This document shows, piece by piece, positions 15,466 to 24,238 of a DNA stretch of 50,472 bases. Every line of letters starts with the position of its first letter. Within the stretch, counting starts at the first letter, position 1. The stretch comes from Spirochaetales bacterium (GTDB lineage Bacteria; Spirochaetota; Spirochaetia; Sphaerochaetales; Sphaerochaetaceae), in contig JAFUXI010000020.1 of NCBI GenBank assembly GCA_017470995.1, positions 1 through 50,472 on the forward strand. The letters run 5' to 3'. Under the pieces are notes generated by a model, which was not told the DNA's origin, made no database searches, and saw only the letters and a list, made by a program, of their open reading frames with translations. A program made the translations under genes and the position numbers.

Positions 15466-15726
15466 ATGACAATCAAGCCGCTTGGAGAGAGAGTTCTTGT
15501 CAAGATGGACAAGGTCGAGGAAAAGACCGCCGGTGGAATCTTCATTCCGCAGACAGCACAGGAAAAGACCCAGATTGCAGTCGTAAAGGCAATCGGTGAT
15601 GAGGTCAAGACAGTCAAGGTCGGACAGAAGATCCTTCATGACAAGTATGCCGGCACATCGGTCAAGATGGACGGAGAGGAGTACCTGATCCTCAACATCA
15701 AGGATGTCCTTGCAATCATCGGCTGA
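15466..15726 (+). CDS. groES: Co-chaperonin GroES (Cpn10)
   Basis: 86 residues, full length. It caps the GroEL folding chamber as a heptamer. IKPLGERVLVKMDKVEEKTAGGIFIPQTAQEKTQIAVV includes the GroEL-binding mobile loop (about 16-32), and the VKMDGEEYLILNIKDVLAII strand closes the beta-barrel. AAGGAG is correctly placed before the ATG. groEL is not next to it: a terminator and a minus-strand gene follow. Separation of groES from groEL occurs in Treponema and Borrelia and supports a spirochaetal origin. Confidence 0.96.
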   Translation: MTIKPLGERVLVKMDKVEEKTAGGIFIPQTAQEKTQIAVVKAIGDEVKTVKVGQKILHDKYAGTSVKMDGEEYLILNIKDVLAIIG

Positions 15727-15747
15727 CAGATAATTGATTGTATTCAA

Positions 15748-15778
15748 AGAGGTTGGATAGTTCCAGCCTCTTTTTTTT
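15748..15778 (+). terminator. Rho-independent terminator of groES
   Basis: 10-bp stem (AGAGGTTGGA / TCCAGCCTCT, one G-U pair), four-base loop TAGT, then eight T. Confidence 0.9.
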
Positions 15779-15853
15779 CGGCTCTTCACGTTTTTCTCGG
15801 GGATTGAAATCTGACAGCAGGGATTGACATGTACCTGATGAGGGTGAAGAACC

Positions 15854-15893
15854 AAAAAAAGGCTGCTGCGGAACATCAAATTCCGCAACAGCC
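15854..15893 (-). terminator. Rho-independent terminator of the surface-protein operon
   Basis: On the minus strand a 13-bp stem (GGCTGTTGCGGAA / TTCCGCAGCAGCC, one G-U pair) with a 7-base loop, followed by seven T. It lies 38 bp past the stop of the 1,567-residue gene. Confidence 0.88.
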
Positions 15894-15930
15894 CTATTTC
15901 AATGAATTACGGTTCTCAGAAGACCAAGCT

Positions 15931-18900
15931 TCAGTCCTGGGTCACCTCGGCAGAAGGTGAAATGTTGACCGTTCCCGGGCTTCCGCCGTTACCTTCGCCG
16001 ATTGATTTTGGTGAATTGTTTCCATGTGTAGCATGAACAGTTCCTCCGCTGATGGTGATAGTTCCGCCGTCTGAATCGAAGCCGCCGCCGATTCCGGCAC
16101 CTCCGTAGGTCCCTGCAATGCCCTTTGCCGTGATGTTTCCTCCGGTAATCTCAATGGTACCTGCAGTCGAACCGTAGTTTCCGCTTCCTATTCCCGCTGC
16201 GTCTACACCACCATTGGCAATGACTGTGCCGCCTGAAATCGTTATTGTTCCACCGGATCCCTCATCTCCGCCGCCGATTCCGGCTCCCCAGAGTCCGCCT
16301 GTGACCGTAACGGTTCCGCTCTGAATGATTACGGTTCCGCAGTTCTCACCGTCGTTTCCGCCGATTCCTGCATTTTCATCCTCGGTTGCGTTTATTACCA
16401 GAGTTCCCTTGCCATTGATCGTCAGGCTGTTGCCCTCTGAGACTCTGATTCCCTTGGGAATTGACAGGGTCATGCCCTCTGCAAGGTTGACTAAGACAGT
16501 TCCCGTGACAGTGACACGTGTGTCGATCGTGACATTGGAAATCAACTTGAAAGCCCCAATGTCTCCTGTCCATGCCGTTGTTGAGGATGTTATCGTAAAA
16601 CCATCCCACCACTGTGCATAAAGGGTGATGTCCGAGTCCAGTGAAACCGATGCTCCGTTGGCATAGGCCGTTCCGGTTCCGTCTGCCTTGGTGTTCCAGC
16701 CCTTAAAGAAATAGTCGGTTTTGGTGAATGTGTTGGCCGGAAGATCTGTTTCAGTGTTCTTGTTCATGATCATCGGAACAATTGTGCCTTCACCGCCGTT
16801 GGCTTTGAATACAACAAGAACCTTGTCATCCCCCGGTCCTGCTCCATCAGACAGTATATTGACATCATCTGAGATTGTGATATCTCCGTTTGTGCCGCCG
16901 AGACCCGCACCTATTGTGGTAGTAACAACATCGCACAGAATTCCGACAGTACCGCCGGAGATGGTAATGGTTCCGCTGTCTGCGTTGGTTCCGCCGCCGA
17001 TTGCTGCAGAATCAGAGCCAGTTGCAACATGAACAGTTCCGCCTGTGATTGTAATGTTACCGCCTGATACACTTGCGCCGGATTCATTCGTACCGCTGCC
17101 GATTCCGGGTGATCCTAATGCGCCCATTGCAGTGACTGTTCCGCCATTGATTGTTATTGTTCCACCGTTTCCTCCGGCTGTTTCAGCATAGCCTCCTCCG
17201 ATTCCGGCAGCACCGAAAGCACCTTGCGCCACAATACTACCGCCTTCGATGATCACCGTTCCGCAGTTTTCATCCTTGTTTCCGCCGATTCCTGCATTGT
17301 CATCCTCGGTTTCGAGTATTAACAGCCTTCCCTTGCCCTTGATCGTCAGGCTGTTGCCCTCGCTGACCTGGATCCCCTTCGGTATTGTAAGGGTCTTGCC
17401 CTCTGCAAGATTAATTGAGACTGTTCCGGTTACCGTGACACGGCTGTTTATCGTCACATTGTCGAGCAGCTTGTAGTCACCAATGTCGCTGGTCAATTCC
17501 GTTGTCGAGGATGTTATTATGGACGCATCGACCCACTGTGCATAAAGGGTGATGTCCGAGTCCAGTGAAACCGATGCTCCGTCGGCATAAGTCGTTCCGC
17601 TTCCGTCTGCCTTGGTGTTCCAGCTTGAGAAGGCATAGTCGGTTCTGGTGAATGTGTTGGCACTGAGAGCTGTTTCAGTGTTCTTGTTCATGATCATCGG
17701 AACAATTGTGCCTTCACCGCCGTTGGCTTTGAATACAACAAGAACCTTGTCATCCCCCGGTCCTGCTCCATCAGATAGTATATTGACATCATCTGAGATT
17801 GTGATATCTCCGTTTGTGCCGCCGAGACCCGCACCTATTGTGGTAGTAACAATATCACACAGAATTCCGACAGTACCGCCGTTGATGGTTATGGTTCCGC
17901 TGTCTGCGTTGGTTCCGCCGCCGATTACTGCAGAATTAGCGCCAGTTGCAACATGAACTTCTCCGCCTGTGATTGTAATGTTTCCGCCTGATACACTTGC
18001 GCCGGAGTTATTCGTACCGCTGCCGATTCCGGGTGATCCATATGCGCCCATTGCCCAGACTTCTCCGCCATTGATTGTTATTGTTCCACCGTTTCCTCCG
18101 GCTGTTTCAGCCTTTCCTCCTCCGATTCCGGCAGCACCGACAGCGCCTCGCGCCACAATACTACCGCCTTCGATGATCACCGTTCCGCAGTTTTCATTCT
18201 TGTTTCCTCCGATTGCGGAATTGCCTTCAAAAGCACTGGAATCCATTACTCCGGTGCCCTTGATGGTCAGGCTGTTGCCCTCTGCAACCTGGATTCCCTT
18301 CGTGATTTCCAAGGTCTTGCCCTCGGCAAGATTGATTGAAACAGTTCCGGTTACCGTGACACGGCTGTTGATTGTGACATCGTCAAGCAATTTGTATTCA
18401 GAGACGGAATCACCATCCAATGCAGTTGTCGATGATGTGATGATGGATGCATCGACCCACTGTGCATAGAGGATGATGTCTTCTGAAAGCGTCACGGATG
18501 CACCGCCGTCATAGGCGGTTCCGCTTCCGTCTGCCTTGGTGTTCCAGCCTGCGAAGGCATAGCCGATCCTCTTGAACGTATTGGCTGAAAGAGCTGTTAA
18601 AGTGTTCTTGTCCATGACCTGCGGAGCCATTGAGTTATCAGCTCCGTTGCCCATGAAGAGTGCAGACACCTTTCCACCTATGGAAGTCACATTTGCATCA
18701 TCTGAGATTGTGACGGTTCCTGCTGCTCCGCCTTTTCCTGCACCGATTCCAGGAGCATCAGTTCCGCCGGTGGCGGAAACTGTTCCACCATTGATGGTGA
18801 CGGTTCCACCTGCTCCCATCGTTCCTCCGCCGATTCCGGAGCTTTCGGTGCTGCCTGTGGCAGTGACGGTTCCGCCGTTTATGGTGACGGTTCCACCTGC

Positions 18901-20634
18901 TCCACTATTTGCACCACCGATTCCGGCTGAATAATTTCCGCCTGTGGCAGTGACGTTTCCGCCGTTGATCGTGACGGTTCCGCCTGCTGCGCCTTGTCCG
19001 CCGCCGATTCCGGCTCCAAAATCGCCGCCTGTGGCAGTGACGTTTCCGCCGTTGATTATGACAGTTCCACCAACTCCATTCATTCCACCGCCGATTCCGG
19101 CTCCATTTTCTCCGCCTGTCACATTAATGGTTCCGCCCTCAATCACAACGGTTCCACAACTTCCTTTCCAGTCTTCACCGATTCCGGCATCCCACTCATC
19201 AGGTGATGTGATGATCAGGCTTCCCTTGCCCTTGATGGTCAGGGTGTTGCCTGCTGCGACTGTGATTCCCTTGGGGATTGTCAGGGTCTTGCCCTCTGCA
19301 AGGTTGATTGTAACAGCTCCGGTGACAGGAACACGGGTGTCGATAGTGACATCGTCACGGAGATTATAGGTCCCGATGTCAGAAGTGAACGCAGTGGTTG
19401 CAGATGTTATTGTGGAAACATCCGCCCACTGTGCATACAGGACAAGGTCAGAATCCAGTGTCACGCTTGCACCAGCTGCATAGGATGTTCCATTTCCGTC
19501 CGCCTTTGTGTTCCAGCCTGCGAAAACATAGCCGGAACAGGTGAATGCATTGGCGGAAAGAGCTGTTGAAGTGTTCTTGCTCATGGCCTGCGGATTCATT
19601 GAACCAGTGCCTCCGTTGGCCTTGAAGATGACAAGGAGTTTTCCGCCTGCAGTGGTCACCTTTGCTTCATCTGAGATGGTGATGGTTCCTGCGGCACCAT
19701 CGGCACCTGCACCGATTCCGGGAACATTTGATCCGCCTGTGGCATTCACTGTTCCGCCTGAGATGGTGATGGTTCCGCCGCCTGCGTTGGCTCCGCCGCC
19801 GATTCCGGCCGAAGAGGCGCCGCCTGTGGCGTTCACAGTTCCACCTGAGATGGTGATGGTCCCCGCGTTCACCTCATTGTACATTCCGGTTCCACTGCCG
19901 ATTCCAGCTGCACTGTTTCCGCCTACGGCAGTCACTGTTCCACCGGAAATGGTGATGGTTCCGCCACTCCCATCCCTTCCACCGCCGATTCCGGCTGCGC
20001 TCTGTCCGCCTGTCACATTTATGGTTCCGCCCTTGATTTCAACCGTACCGCAGCTCTCATTGCCGTCTCCGCCGATTCCGGCTTTTCCTGCCTCGGTTTC
20101 AGCAATGACCAGAGTACCGGCACCTGTGATTGTGAGGCTGTTGCCCTCTGCGACTTTGATTCCCTTCGGGACTGTCAGGGTCTTGTCTGCCGGGAGGCTT
20201 ATGGTCACAGTGCCGTTTACAACCAGACGGCTTGTAACAGTGACATCTGAGATAATCGAGTACTCAGTGCCGTTGTTAAGCTGTGTGGTCGTAGGAAGGA
20301 TAAGAGCTGATGCATCCAGCCACTGTGCATAGAGGGTTGTATTCTCTGTCAGAGCCACGGATGCTCCGTCGGCATAAGCCATTCCGCTTCCGTCAGCTTT
20401 GGTATTCCACTCCACAAACAGATAACCTTCCTTCGTGAAGGTATTGGCGTTCAGAACTGCCAGAGTTTTTGCTTTGACTTCCTGCTCGGCCATGCTTCCG
20501 CTTCCGCCGTTGGCATCGAATGTAACAAGGATCTTGCTGTTGAACAGGTCATCTACCAGGTCTTCCTGACTACAGGAAATGAAGACCGAAAGAACCAGCA
20601 GTGCCGATAATATAATAGTAAAAGCTTTTCTCAT
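15931..20634 (-). CDS. Giant five-module repeat lipoprotein (InlB-type B repeats plus Gly-rich beta-helix)
   Basis: 1,567 residues. Signal sequence MRKAFTIILSALLVLSVFISC with a lipobox-like FISC (Cys21). Five tandem modules follow, at about 35-333, 334-656, 657-964, 965-1272 and 1273-1567. Each opens with an InlB/Listeria-Bacteroides B-repeat-like domain of about 70 residues (FxANGGxGxM ... GYxFxxWNTKADGSGTxYxxGASVxLxxxxxLYAQW). Each continues with a strand-rich Val/Thr/Gly region (SINLAEGKTLTIPKGI, AEGNSLTIKGKG) and a stack of GGTITISGG / GAGIGGG units that should form a right-handed beta-helix. Such proteins are surface adhesins or glycan binders in gut bacteria; function here is inferred. 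Modules 3 and 4 are nearly identical at DNA level, so module number can change by recombination. It lies 12 nt after the barrel protein gene, in the same operon. Confidence 0.8.
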   Translation of the reverse strand: MRKAFTIILSALLVLSVFISCSQEDLVDDLFNSKILVTFDANGGSGSMAEQEVKAKTLAVLNANTFTKEGYLFVEWNTKADGSGMAYADGASVALTENTTLYAQWLDASALILPTTTQLNNGTEYSIISDVTVTSRLVVNGTVTISLPADKTLTVPKGIKVAEGNSLTITGAGTLVIAETEAGKAGIGGDGNESCGTVEIKGGTINVTGGQSAAGIGGGRDGSGGTITISGGTVTAVGGNSAAGIGSGTGMYNEVNAGTITISGGTVNATGGASSAGIGGGANAGGGTITISGGTVNATGGSNVPGIGAGADGAAGTITISDEAKVTTAGGKLLVIFKANGGTGSMNPQAMSKNTSTALSANAFTCSGYVFAGWNTKADGNGTSYAAGASVTLDSDLVLYAQWADVSTITSATTAFTSDIGTYNLRDDVTIDTRVPVTGAVTINLAEGKTLTIPKGITVAAGNTLTIKGKGSLIITSPDEWDAGIGEDWKGSCGTVVIEGGTINVTGGENGAGIGGGMNGVGGTVIINGGNVTATGGDFGAGIGGGQGAAGGTVTINGGNVTATGGNYSAGIGGANSGAGGTVTINGGTVTATGSTESSGIGGGTMGAGGTVTINGGTVSATGGTDAPGIGAGKGGAAGTVTISDDANVTSIGGKVSALFMGNGADNSMAPQVMDKNTLTALSANTFKRIGYAFAGWNTKADGSGTAYDGGASVTLSEDIILYAQWVDASIITSSTTALDGDSVSEYKLLDDVTINSRVTVTGTVSINLAEGKTLEITKGIQVAEGNSLTIKGTGVMDSSAFEGNSAIGGNKNENCGTVIIEGGSIVARGAVGAAGIGGGKAETAGGNGGTITINGGEVWAMGAYGSPGIGSGTNNSGASVSGGNITITGGEVHVATGANSAVIGGGTNADSGTITINGGTVGILCDIVTTTIGAGLGGTNGDITISDDVNILSDGAGPGDDKVLVVFKANGGEGTIVPMIMNKNTETALSANTFTRTDYAFSSWNTKADGSGTTYADGASVSLDSDITLYAQWVDASIITSSTTELTSDIGDYKLLDNVTINSRVTVTGTVSINLAEGKTLTIPKGIQVSEGNSLTIKGKGRLLILETEDDNAGIGGNKDENCGTVIIEGGSIVAQGAFGAAGIGGGYAETAGGNGGTITINGGTVTAMGALGSPGIGSGTNESGASVSGGNITITGGTVHVATGSDSAAIGGGTNADSGTITISGGTVGILCDVVTTTIGAGLGGTNGDITISDDVNILSDGAGPGDDKVLVVFKANGGEGTIVPMIMNKNTETDLPANTFTKTDYFFKGWNTKADGTGTAYANGASVSLDSDITLYAQWWDGFTITSSTTAWTGDIGAFKLISNVTIDTRVTVTGTVLVNLAEGMTLSIPKGIRVSEGNSLTINGKGTLVINATEDENAGIGGNDGENCGTVIIQSGTVTVTGGLWGAGIGGGDEGSGGTITISGGTVIANGGVDAAGIGSGNYGSTAGTIEITGGNITAKGIAGTYGGAGIGGGFDSDGGTITISGGTVHATHGNNSPKSIGEGNGGSPGTVNISPSAEVTQD
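16610..17285 (-). repeat. Long near-identical intragenic repeat, copy B
   Basis: About 670 bp repeated 924 bp (308 codons) away at 17534-18209. Within 16746-17034 I count about nine mismatches against 17670-17958. The copies span the end of one module and the start of the next. Confidence 0.8.
17534..18209 (-). repeat. Long near-identical intragenic repeat, copy A
   Basis: Partner of 16610-17285 at an offset of 924 bp, in frame. Recombination between the copies would remove or add exactly one 308-residue module. Confidence 0.8.
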
Positions 20635-20646
20635 GCCGTCTCCTCC

Positions 20647-21180
20647 TTAAAGCCCCATGGACAGACCCAGCCATGTCTTCATGCCGAAGTCCGTCGACTT
20701 GGATTTCTTCGAGGCCTGGAAGCACAGAGCAACATCAACACCTGCGGTCACCGCCATCTCTTCCGAGAACCTGAATCCGCCTCCCAGATAAAGACCAGTG
20801 CTGAATGAGGTATTCTCCACACTTCCGACAATCCTCAGGTCTACACCGAGCCCGAGATCAGCGTTTGCGAACAGCTTGTCCGTGAAATCGTAGCGGTATC
20901 CGACTATTCCCCTGATACCTATGACGTTGTAGTCTGAATCAAGCTCGTCGAACTTGTAGATGCCGATGTTCAGGTCAAGACCTGCCGTCACGTTGTTCCA
21001 AACGTCCGTACTGATTTCGCCTGCGACACCGTAGCCGTAGTCCGAGACGTAGGTTCCGCCGGATGTCTTCACCGTCTGAAGTGCGTACGGCGAGACCTTA
21101 ACGGAAATTTCCGTCTTACCTGCAAAGGCGCATGAGAGCGCAACAATGCAGAGCAACGTGAAGATGATCGTCCTCTTCAT
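20647..21180 (-). CDS. Small outer-membrane beta-barrel protein
   Basis: 177 residues. Sec signal peptide MKRTIIFTLLCIVALSCAFA, cleaved before GKTEI. The mature part alternates polar and non-polar residues in strands rich in Gly and aromatics (VSDYGYGVAGEIS, NVTAGLDLNIGIY, GIRGIVGYRYDF, LFANADLGLGVDL, STGLYLGGGFRF) and ends in MKTWLGLSMGL, which fits an eight-stranded OmpA/OmpX-like barrel, although the last residue is Leu and not Phe. It precedes the giant lipoprotein by 12 nt, so the two are made together; it may anchor or help expose it. The ATG overlaps the stop of a small upstream ORF (ATGA), and AAAGGAG is present. Confidence 0.72.
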   Translation of the reverse strand: MKRTIIFTLLCIVALSCAFAGKTEISVKVSPYALQTVKTSGGTYVSDYGYGVAGEISTDVWNNVTAGLDLNIGIYKFDELDSDYNVIGIRGIVGYRYDFTDKLFANADLGLGVDLRIVGSVENTSFSTGLYLGGGFRFSEEMAVTAGVDVALCFQASKKSKSTDFGMKTWLGLSMGL

Positions 21181-21314
21181 GCTAACTCCTTTTTGCTGAT
21201 GAGCAATTCTATTGAAATTAATTGATTTACCGGAATGAATTTGCGTATGGGGGGGGTAATGGCTGCGATATTCATCTGGTGTTTTTCATACACTTTCACT
21301 ACCGTTGTGGCCAT
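21177..21314 (-). CDS. Small 45-codon ORF containing a C8 tract, coupled to the barrel gene
   Basis: Reading from the ATG at 21314 gives 45 codons (MATTVVKVYEKHQMNIAAIT ... ISKKELA) and a TGA whose last two bases overlap the barrel gene start as ATGA. GAGGGG lies six bases before the ATG, a good ribosome site. The tract CCCCCCCC (plus-strand 21249-21256) encodes Thr-Pro-Pro at its middle. With nine C the frame would pass without a stop into the barrel ATG; with seven it would stop ten codons on. No homology is recognised. It may be a leader peptide that tunes translation of the surface operon, or a chance ORF. Confidence 0.4.
   Translation of the reverse strand: MATTVVKVYEKHQMNIAAITPPIRKFIPVNQLISIELLISKKELA
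21249..21256. repeat. G8/C8 homopolymer upstream of the surface-protein operon
   Basis: Eight consecutive G on the plus strand, 69-76 bp before the barrel start. It is the only such tract I noticed in the window. Length changes by slipped-strand mispairing are expected for such runs. Confidence 0.85.
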
Positions 21315-21399
21315 GGCAATCCCCTCGGTTTATCTTAGCATGTAGCATCAGAAATTGAAATCTATTTTTTAAAGATAGAGAGCCTTTTTTTGATATTTT

Positions 21400-22122
21400 T
21401 TACAGGTATTCGGCAAACGCTTTTACGAAGGCCTTGTTGTAGGAAAGCAGGAAATCCAGCTCGGCGCTCAATCCCCTGTCCTTAGTAGCGCGGCGGAACC
21501 TGTAGGCATTCGGAGAAATCAAGCTCAGCACATGGGGCAGCTCCGAGACATCCAGCGGGTACTCAAGCCTCGTGACGGCATAGTACAGATCCACGAAAGC
21601 CTTCTCCGGAAACGCGAAATGCTCCTTCTGCAACGTGAAATCCGAACTTCTCAACACCACGAACTGGATGCGGCGCTTCAGGGTCTCCTCCGAAAGAAGA
21701 TCTATCTCCTCCTCCGTGATGGCCAGGTCGAACTCGCGCATCAGAAGCAGCTGTGTATCCTTCAGGTCAGAGTCCTTCACGCACACGATCACAGGATAGG
21801 ACCCGTCAACGCGGAATCCAAGACCGTTCATGCAGTCCAGTCCCGACAGATAGAAATCATAGCCCGATTCCTCAAGGCACCGGTAGACCACCTTGCTGAG
21901 TTCGGGGATGTTGCCCTGCCTTTCTTCGGACTGCGGCACCGCGGAACCGAGGACATACACACCGTGTCCGTCCTTCTGGATATTGCCTTTCACCAGCTCC
22001 CGGTGCAGATGCCAGGATACCGTCTTGTGGTTCATCTCGGGAAACAGGTTGTAGATTTCCTGTGTCGTAAGTTTTCCGTTGAGAAGGAGATACGAATAAA
22101 GGCTTTCCTTGAACGAATCCAT
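21400..22122 (-). CDS. Winged-helix protein of unknown function (AbiEi-antitoxin/DUF6577-like)
   Basis: 240 residues. The N-terminal 60 form a winged helix-turn-helix (LYSYLLLNGKLTTQEIYNLFPEMNHKTVSWHLHRELVKGNIQKDGHGVYVLG). The rest is an alpha/beta domain (VVYRCLEESGYDFYLSGLDCMNGLG, PVIVCVKDSDLKDTQLLL, RIQFVVLRSSDF, AFVDLYYAVTRLEYPLDVSELP) that resembles the core of AbiEi-type antitoxins; this match is from memory and weak. No partner toxin is adjacent. It follows dinG by 13 nt and is probably the last gene of the cvpA-holB-kinase-regulator-dinG operon. An autoregulatory or nucleotide-linked role is possible but not shown. Confidence 0.5.
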   Translation of the reverse strand: MDSFKESLYSYLLLNGKLTTQEIYNLFPEMNHKTVSWHLHRELVKGNIQKDGHGVYVLGSAVPQSEERQGNIPELSKVVYRCLEESGYDFYLSGLDCMNGLGFRVDGSYPVIVCVKDSDLKDTQLLLMREFDLAITEEEIDLLSEETLKRRIQFVVLRSSDFTLQKEHFAFPEKAFVDLYYAVTRLEYPLDVSELPHVLSLISPNAYRFRRATKDRGLSAELDFLLSYNKAFVKAFAEYL

Positions 22123-22135
22123 CGCTTACCTCATA

Positions 22136-24238
22136 TCAGAAGAGAAAACTCTCTATTTTCTGCCCCAGAGTCCTGGTCTCGGTTTCGGGATGATAGCTCT
22201 CCGGCAGCGAACGCAGCATCATGGCACCGTAGCTCTTGGAGACTATCCGGGAATCGAGGATCAGAACTATACCCTTGTCGGTAGTATGGCGCATCAGCCG
22301 CCCGTAGCCCTGCTTCAGGCGCATCGTGGCATCGGGAAGCGAGAGACAGTAGAAACCGCTCTTCCCGTCCTCCTCCAGCTTGCTGTAGCGGGCACGGTAA
22401 ATCGGATCGTCCGGCATTCGGAACGGAAGCTTGGTTATGATGACAAGCCTCAGCGTATTGCCCGGGGCATCGACGCCCTCCCAGAAGCTGTCGGTGGCAA
22501 AGAGAACGCTGTCGGTATCCTCCTTGAACTGCTCCAGAAGCGCATAGCGGTCAGCATCGCCCTGCTTCAGTGTCGCAAGCCCCTGGGCCAGAAATCGCGG
22601 CTTGAGCCTCTCATAGACATATTCCATCAGCTTGAAGCTCGTAAAGAGCACAAGGGCGCCGCCGCCTGAGCTGGAAACCGCATCACTGACGGTCTCGCAG
22701 GTGAAATCTGCATACTCCTGCTCCTTTTCCCGACTGAATGTCGGAGTATCGAACGGAGTCAGAAGCATCAGGCGGTTCTTGTAGTCGAACGGAGAGTCGT
22801 AGACCTTGTGCAGAAAAGGTCTGCCCTCTATCGGAAGGCCCACTCCCCTCGACCAGTATGCGAAATCATCATGAAGATCCAGCGTTGCGCTTGTGCACAC
22901 GACCGAATCCAGCTTCTTGAACAGGGCATCGGCAAGAACACCCGAGACATCCAGAGGAGCTATGTTGAAAGTCACATAGCGGACTCCGGCATGCTTCTCT
23001 ATATCAAGGAAGTGGATGTCCTCTTCCCATTCACGCCATTTGAGGAACTCTCCCAGGCGGCTCAGCACATCCGAGATACGGTTGATGTGGACCTGAAGCT
23101 CTTCGACCTTGAAACTCCTGCTTTCATCGACGCTGAGCTTGGAGGCAAAGGAGTTGAGCTTTGCGACAAGGCGTCCGCCGTTGTCCACCACATCCTTGGC
23201 CACTTCACCTATCTCGCCCTCAAGAAAACCCATGTTCTGCTTCGTACACAGAAGATGAGCCTGGTTGTTGACGTCCAGGAGATTGAGAGTAGCCATGTTC
23301 AGCGTCTCCGCCTTGGCCAGGACCAGGGCATAGAAATCAAGGATATCCTGGTAGATGCTCTTGTCGGAACAGAGCGGCAGCAGATCATCGAGGATCCTGC
23401 CGGTTCCGTTGCCCCTGAGTCCCCTGTTGTCATAGATGTAGTCCATCTGACGGCGCAGCGAGTAGCTTGAATAGGTCTCAGTGAAAAGGTCCGTTGCATG
23501 GCGCTCCATGTTATGGGCCTCGTCAACCACGAGATGCCGAAACGGCGGAAGCACCGCATCGGCGGAATAATCGAGTTCGTTCTCAAGCCTTGAAGCGCTG
23601 TCCACGAACAGCAGATGGTGGTTGCAGATAATAACCGATGCCTCCGCAAGTCTTTTCTTAGCCTTGAAATAGAAGCATTCCGAGAAGTACGGGCACTTGT
23701 TGCCCATGCACATGTCCCCATCCGAGCATGCACTGGTCCAGGTCTGGAAATCCAGCTTGCCCTTGTACTCGGTCCTGAGTCCGGTTTCCGTCTCCGCCGC
23801 AAAACTGTTCAGCTTGGAGATCTCGGAAACTCCGTCGTAGGCATAAAGCTCATTGTCCCTCACAAGCTCTGCAAGACGGCGCAGGCAGAGGTAGTTGTTC
23901 CTTCCTACGGCCAGCGCGACCTTGCACTCCTTTCCCAGGACCTTGAACAGCGCCGGAAGGTCCTTGTCCATCAGCTGACGCTGCAGATTGATGGTGGATG
24001 TTGCTATTACGGTGCGGTCCTCCTCGTCATCGAAGGCGTAGTAGAGCGCAGGCACCAGGTAGGCAAAGCTCTTGCCGATACCAGTACCGGCCTCTATGGC
24101 AGCTATCCCGTTGGTTTCATAGGATTTGAGGACATCGAGGGCCATGCAGAGCTGACCTTCGCGGAACTCGAAGGTATCGAGCTTGCCGCATAGAAGCCCG
24201 CCATCGTCGAAGATGTTGTATATCTGCTCTTCCGTCAT
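22136..24238 (-). CDS. dinG: DinG/XPD-family Fe-S helicase
   Basis: 700 residues from the ATG at 24238; the longer frame to 24328 runs into the response-regulator gene. Walker A EAGTGIGKSFAYL at 49-61 and DEAH box VVDEAH at 237-242. Four cysteines, Cys118, Cys177, Cys182 and Cys188, reproduce the spacing (x4, x5) of the Fe-S cluster ligands in E. coli DinG. C-terminal motor motifs: VVCTSATLD, ALVLFTSF, FATDSFWEGVD and QGYGRLMRH. A 5'-3' DNA helicase that unwinds R-loops and forked DNA is expected. Its start overlaps the regulator stop as ATGA. There is no exonuclease domain, unlike the Firmicute DinG. Confidence 0.87.
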   Translation of the reverse strand: MTEEQIYNIFDDGGLLCGKLDTFEFREGQLCMALDVLKSYETNGIAAIEAGTGIGKSFAYLVPALYYAFDDEEDRTVIATSTINLQRQLMDKDLPALFKVLGKECKVALAVGRNNYLCLRRLAELVRDNELYAYDGVSEISKLNSFAAETETGLRTEYKGKLDFQTWTSACSDGDMCMGNKCPYFSECFYFKAKKRLAEASVIICNHHLLFVDSASRLENELDYSADAVLPPFRHLVVDEAHNMERHATDLFTETYSSYSLRRQMDYIYDNRGLRGNGTGRILDDLLPLCSDKSIYQDILDFYALVLAKAETLNMATLNLLDVNNQAHLLCTKQNMGFLEGEIGEVAKDVVDNGGRLVAKLNSFASKLSVDESRSFKVEELQVHINRISDVLSRLGEFLKWREWEEDIHFLDIEKHAGVRYVTFNIAPLDVSGVLADALFKKLDSVVCTSATLDLHDDFAYWSRGVGLPIEGRPFLHKVYDSPFDYKNRLMLLTPFDTPTFSREKEQEYADFTCETVSDAVSSSGGGALVLFTSFKLMEYVYERLKPRFLAQGLATLKQGDADRYALLEQFKEDTDSVLFATDSFWEGVDAPGNTLRLVIITKLPFRMPDDPIYRARYSKLEEDGKSGFYCLSLPDATMRLKQGYGRLMRHTTDKGIVLILDSRIVSKSYGAMMLRSLPESYHPETETRTLGQKIESFLF

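Noticed and set aside
17969..20332. Several plus-strand Pro/Val-rich ORFs opposite the giant lipoprotein
   Set aside because: Their repeats are the antisense of the GGTITISGG codons; a single minus-strand frame explains the whole region with signal peptide and terminator.
15931..20634. Possible CRISPR-like or satellite repeat array
   Set aside because: The repeats are in-frame protein modules with diverged codons, not identical short repeats with unique spacers.
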